NCBI GenBank assembly: GCA_023432025.1
Contig: JAEYVE010000072.1
Coordinates: 1 to 25,063 of the forward strand
Source of the DNA: Pseudomonadota bacterium
GTDB lineage: Bacteria; Myxococcota_A; Polyangia; Polyangiales; Polyangiaceae
Direction: 5' to 3'
DNA: 25,063 nucleotides
The notes beneath the pieces were generated by a model. That model was given only the letters and a program-made list of their open reading frames with translations, made no database searches and had not been told where the DNA came from. Below are positions 22,705-25,063 of this stretch, piece after piece; within the stretch, counting starts at the first letter, position 1; each line of letters starts with the position of its first letter. The position numbers and the translations under genes were made by a program.

Positions 22705-25063
22705 TCAGAGCGCGGGTTGCTCTCCGGGCGGCGCCATGGCGGGCGGCGCTTGACCGGCACCCTCGTCGTCGTCGTGCATGTCGAAATCGTCTCCGACGGG
22801 ATGCACGAGCTTGCCGTCCACGTACTCCACGACGTTCGCGCCGCGCGGTCCGAGCACGCTCTCTGGATCCGCGAACGCGAGCGCCTCTCGGAGCACGTCA
22901 TCCATGTGCTCAACGAGCACCAAGCGCAGTGCGCGCAAGGTCGCCTTGGGCACCTCTTTCAAGTCCTTTCGGTTCTCTTTGGGCAAGAGCACCGTCTTGA
23001 TCTCGCTTCTGTGCGCGGCGAGCAGCTTTTCCTTGAGGCCGCCAATGGCCATGACGCGACCACGCAGCGTAATTTCTCCCGTCATCGCGACGTCGTGCCT
23101 GACCGGCACGCGCGTGAGCGCGCTGGCGATGCTGGTCGCCATGGTGACGCCCGCGCTGGGACCGTCCTTGCGCACGAAGTCCGGGAAGTGCACGTGCACG
23201 TCGACGTTTTGGTAGAAGCCGTCGTCGATGCCGAGCACCTTGGCGCGCGAGCGAATGTAGCTCATGGCGGCCTGGGCGCTTTCTTCCATGCCCTTCTCGA
23301 GCAGACCGGTAATCACCAGCTTGCCCTTGCCCGACACCACGCTCACCTCGCAGTCGAGGATGTCGCCGCCGTAGTCGGACACGCTGAGGCCGTGCGTGAG
23401 ACCAATTTGGTCCGGCTCCTCGTTTCTTCCGGGCCGGAAGCGAGGCACACCGAGGTACTTCGGCACGTCCGCCGTGTCGATTTGGATGCCTTGCTCCTTG
23501 CCCTGCTTGACGACCTTGAGCGCGGCCTTGCGACAAAGCGCGGCCACCTCGCGATCCAGCGAACGAACGCCGGCTTCCTTCGTGTAGTTGTGAATGACGG
23601 TGCGCAGCGCGCCGTCCGTCACGGTGAGCGCGACGTCCTTCAAGCCGCACTCTTCCTGATTGCGCGGCAAGAGGTACTGGCGCGCAATCTGTAGCTTTTC
23701 CGTTTCCGTGTAGCTCGTGAGCTGGATGACCTCCATGCGGTCCGCGAGCGGAAGCGGAATGCCGCTCATGGTGTTGGCCGTCGTGATGAACATCACGTCC
23801 GACAGGTCGTAGTCGAGATCCAGGTAGTGATCGTTGAACGTCTTGTTCTGCTGCGGATCCAGGACCTCGAGCAGCGCGGACGCGGGATCCCCACGAAAAT
23901 CCGTGCTCATCTTGTCGATTTCGTCGAGCAAGAAGACCGGATTGTTCGTGCCCACCTTCTTCAGGTTCTGAATCAACTTGCCGGGGAGCGCGCCAATGTA
24001 CGTGCGCCGGTGACCGCGGATTTCCGCCTCGTCACGCACGCCGCCCAAAGACAGGCGCACGAACTTGCGCCCGGTCGCGCGAGCGATGCTGCGCGCGATG
24101 CTCGTCTTGCCCACGCCGGGCGGACCCACGAGGCACAAAATGGGGCCCTTCAGCTGCCCGGTGAGCGCCTGCACCGCGAGGTACTCGACGATGCGCTCCT
24201 TGCACTTTTTGAGGCCGTAGTGGTCCTCGTCCAGAATTTTCTCCGCCTCTTCGAGATCGAAACGCTCGTCGCTCTTTTCGTCCCAGGGCAGGCTGATGAC
24301 CCAGTCGATGTAGTTGCGCACGACGGTCGCCTCGGCGCTCGTCGGGTGCATCATCTTCAGCTTTTTGATTTCCTTCTGGATCTTGCCGCGCGCCTCTTCG
24401 CTGAGCTTCTTCTTCTTGAGCTTGTCCTCTATTTCCTGAAGCTCGTTCTTCAGGTCGTCGCGCTCGCCGCCACCCAGCTCCTTCTGGATGGCCTGCATCT
24501 GCTCGTTCAGGTAGTACTCCTTCTGAGTCCGCTCCATCTGCTTCTTCACGCGGGAGCGGATCTTCTTTTCTACCTGAAGAATCTCGATTTCCGCCTGCAT
24601 GAGCTCGTAAAGGCGCTCGAGGCGTTGCTTGGAGTCCGCCGTCGCCAAGAGCTCCTGACGATCCCCCAGCTTGATGGTGGGTAGGTGCGCGGCGATGGTG
24701 TCGGCGAGCTTCGACGGGTCGTCGATGCTCTGCACGCTCATCAAGACCTCCGGCTGAACCTTCTTGTTCAGCTTCACGTAGACCTCGAACGTGCTCTGCA
24801 CGCTGCGCATCAGCGCCTCGATTTCGACGTCCTCCGTGGCCTCCTCGGCGATGGCCTCGACCTCCACCAAGAAGTACTCGCGCGTGCTGGCGTAGCGGCG
24901 GGCGCGCGCGCGATGACGCCCCTCGACCAGCACCTTCACGGTGCCGTCCGCCAGGCGGAGCAGCTGCACGATGGTCCCCACCGTGCCGACCTCGTAGATG
25001 TCTTCGGGCGCAGGGTCGTTGGTGCGCGCGCTCTTCTGCGCAGCCAGGAAGATCTCCTTGTCC
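22705..25063 (-). CDS. lon: ATP-dependent Lon protease, 5' end cut by window
   Basis: 785 residues are present. The frame runs off the window end, with DKEIFLAAQKSARTNDPAP as the first visible residues, so about 50-60 N-terminal residues are missing. Lon is a cytoplasmic hexameric AAA+ protease that degrades damaged and regulatory proteins. Visible parts, numbered from the first residue in the window, are the LAN substrate domain (to about 230), a coiled-coil region, Walker A GPPGVGKT (313-320), Walker B FLLDEIDKM (377-385), and the C-terminal protease domain with the catalytic Ser in KDGPSAGV (Ser636) and Lys in GGLKEKLLAA (Lys677). A Pro/Asp-rich tail ends the protein. Two Lon proteins are known in Myxococcus; which one this matches cannot be told here. 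Confidence 0.97.
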   Translation of the reverse strand, partial: DKEIFLAAQKSARTNDPAPEDIYEVGTVGTIVQLLRLADGTVKVLVEGRHRARARRYASTREYFLVEVEAIAEEATEDVEIEALMRSVQSTFEVYVKLNKKVQPEVLMSVQSIDDPSKLADTIAAHLPTIKLGDRQELLATADSKQRLERLYELMQAEIEILQVEKKIRSRVKKQMERTQKEYYLNEQMQAIQKELGGGERDDLKNELQEIEDKLKKKKLSEEARGKIQKEIKKLKMMHPTSAEATVVRNYIDWVISLPWDEKSDERFDLEEAEKILDEDHYGLKKCKERIVEYLAVQALTGQLKGPILCLVGPPGVGKTSIARSIARATGRKFVRLSLGGVRDEAEIRGHRRTYIGALPGKLIQNLKKVGTNNPVFLLDEIDKMSTDFRGDPASALLEVLDPQQNKTFNDHYLDLDYDLSDVMFITTANTMSGIPLPLADRMEVIQLTSYTETEKLQIARQYLLPRNQEECGLKDVALTVTDGALRTVIHNYTKEAGVRSLDREVAALCRKAALKVVKQGKEQGIQIDTADVPKYLGVPRFRPGRNEEPDQIGLTHGLSVSDYGGDILDCEVSVVSGKGKLVITGLLEKGMEESAQAAMSYIRSRAKVLGIDDGFYQNVDVHVHFPDFVRKDGPSAGVTMATSIASALTRVPVRHDVAMTGEITLRGRVMAIGGLKEKLLAAHRSEIKTVLLPKENRKDLKEVPKATLRALRLVLVEHMDDVLREALAFADPESVLGPRGANVVEYVDGKLVHPVGDDFDMHDDDEGAGQAPPAMAPPGEQPAL

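Noticed and set aside
1..25063. CRISPR arrays, insertion sequences, integrases or defence genes
   Set aside because: No regularly spaced repeats, transposase or integrase motifs, or recognisable defence domains were found on either strand.

Overview
The window is GC-rich, gene-dense chromosomal DNA from a Gram-negative bacterium. Gene content and style (PP2C phosphatase, FIST protein, lone SctV-type export gate, weak Shine-Dalgarno sites, several exported proteins of unknown function) suggest a deltaproteobacterium of the Myxococcota type. That placement is an inference, not proven by any single gene. I see no insertion sequence, prophage, CRISPR array or plasmid function.

Layout. 1-2190 (+) is the 3' part of an RND/MMPL-type membrane transporter. 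2379-4419 (-) holds ddl and a PP2C phosphatase, with a strong terminator after ddl. 4637-8950 (+) holds a FIST protein, a small H-type lectin, a winged-helix protein and a complete sctV with no other secretion gene nearby. 8958-13293 (-) holds a membrane protein with a helical-repeat-like tail, an AI-2E-family permease and rpsA. 13547-19769 (-) is a very compact run, in transcription order hisC, lipoprotein, aroA-like gene, cmk, lipoprotein, anchored protein. Most of its junctions are 4-base stop/start overlaps, and it leads toward rpsA. 20022-20267 (+) is a small membrane protein. 20271-22088 (-) holds an RNA m5C methyltransferase and a LuxR-type regulator with two DNA-binding domains. A tRNA-Val(UAC) and the lon protease gene (cut by the window end), both on the minus strand, finish the window.

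How it fits together. hisC, aroA, cmk and rpsA form the conserved aromatic amino acid / nucleotide / ribosome neighbourhood found in many proteobacteria. Two things are odd here. The aroA-position protein keeps the EPSP synthase outline but lacks most substrate-binding and catalytic residues. Three exported or anchored proteins that look like divergent relatives of one another are woven into the same transcription unit.

The best candidates for something undescribed are this unit (degenerate AroA plus the exported family), the tandem-HTH LuxR regulator, the stand-alone H-type lectin and the orphan SctV. I do not see an obvious new defence or mobile system.
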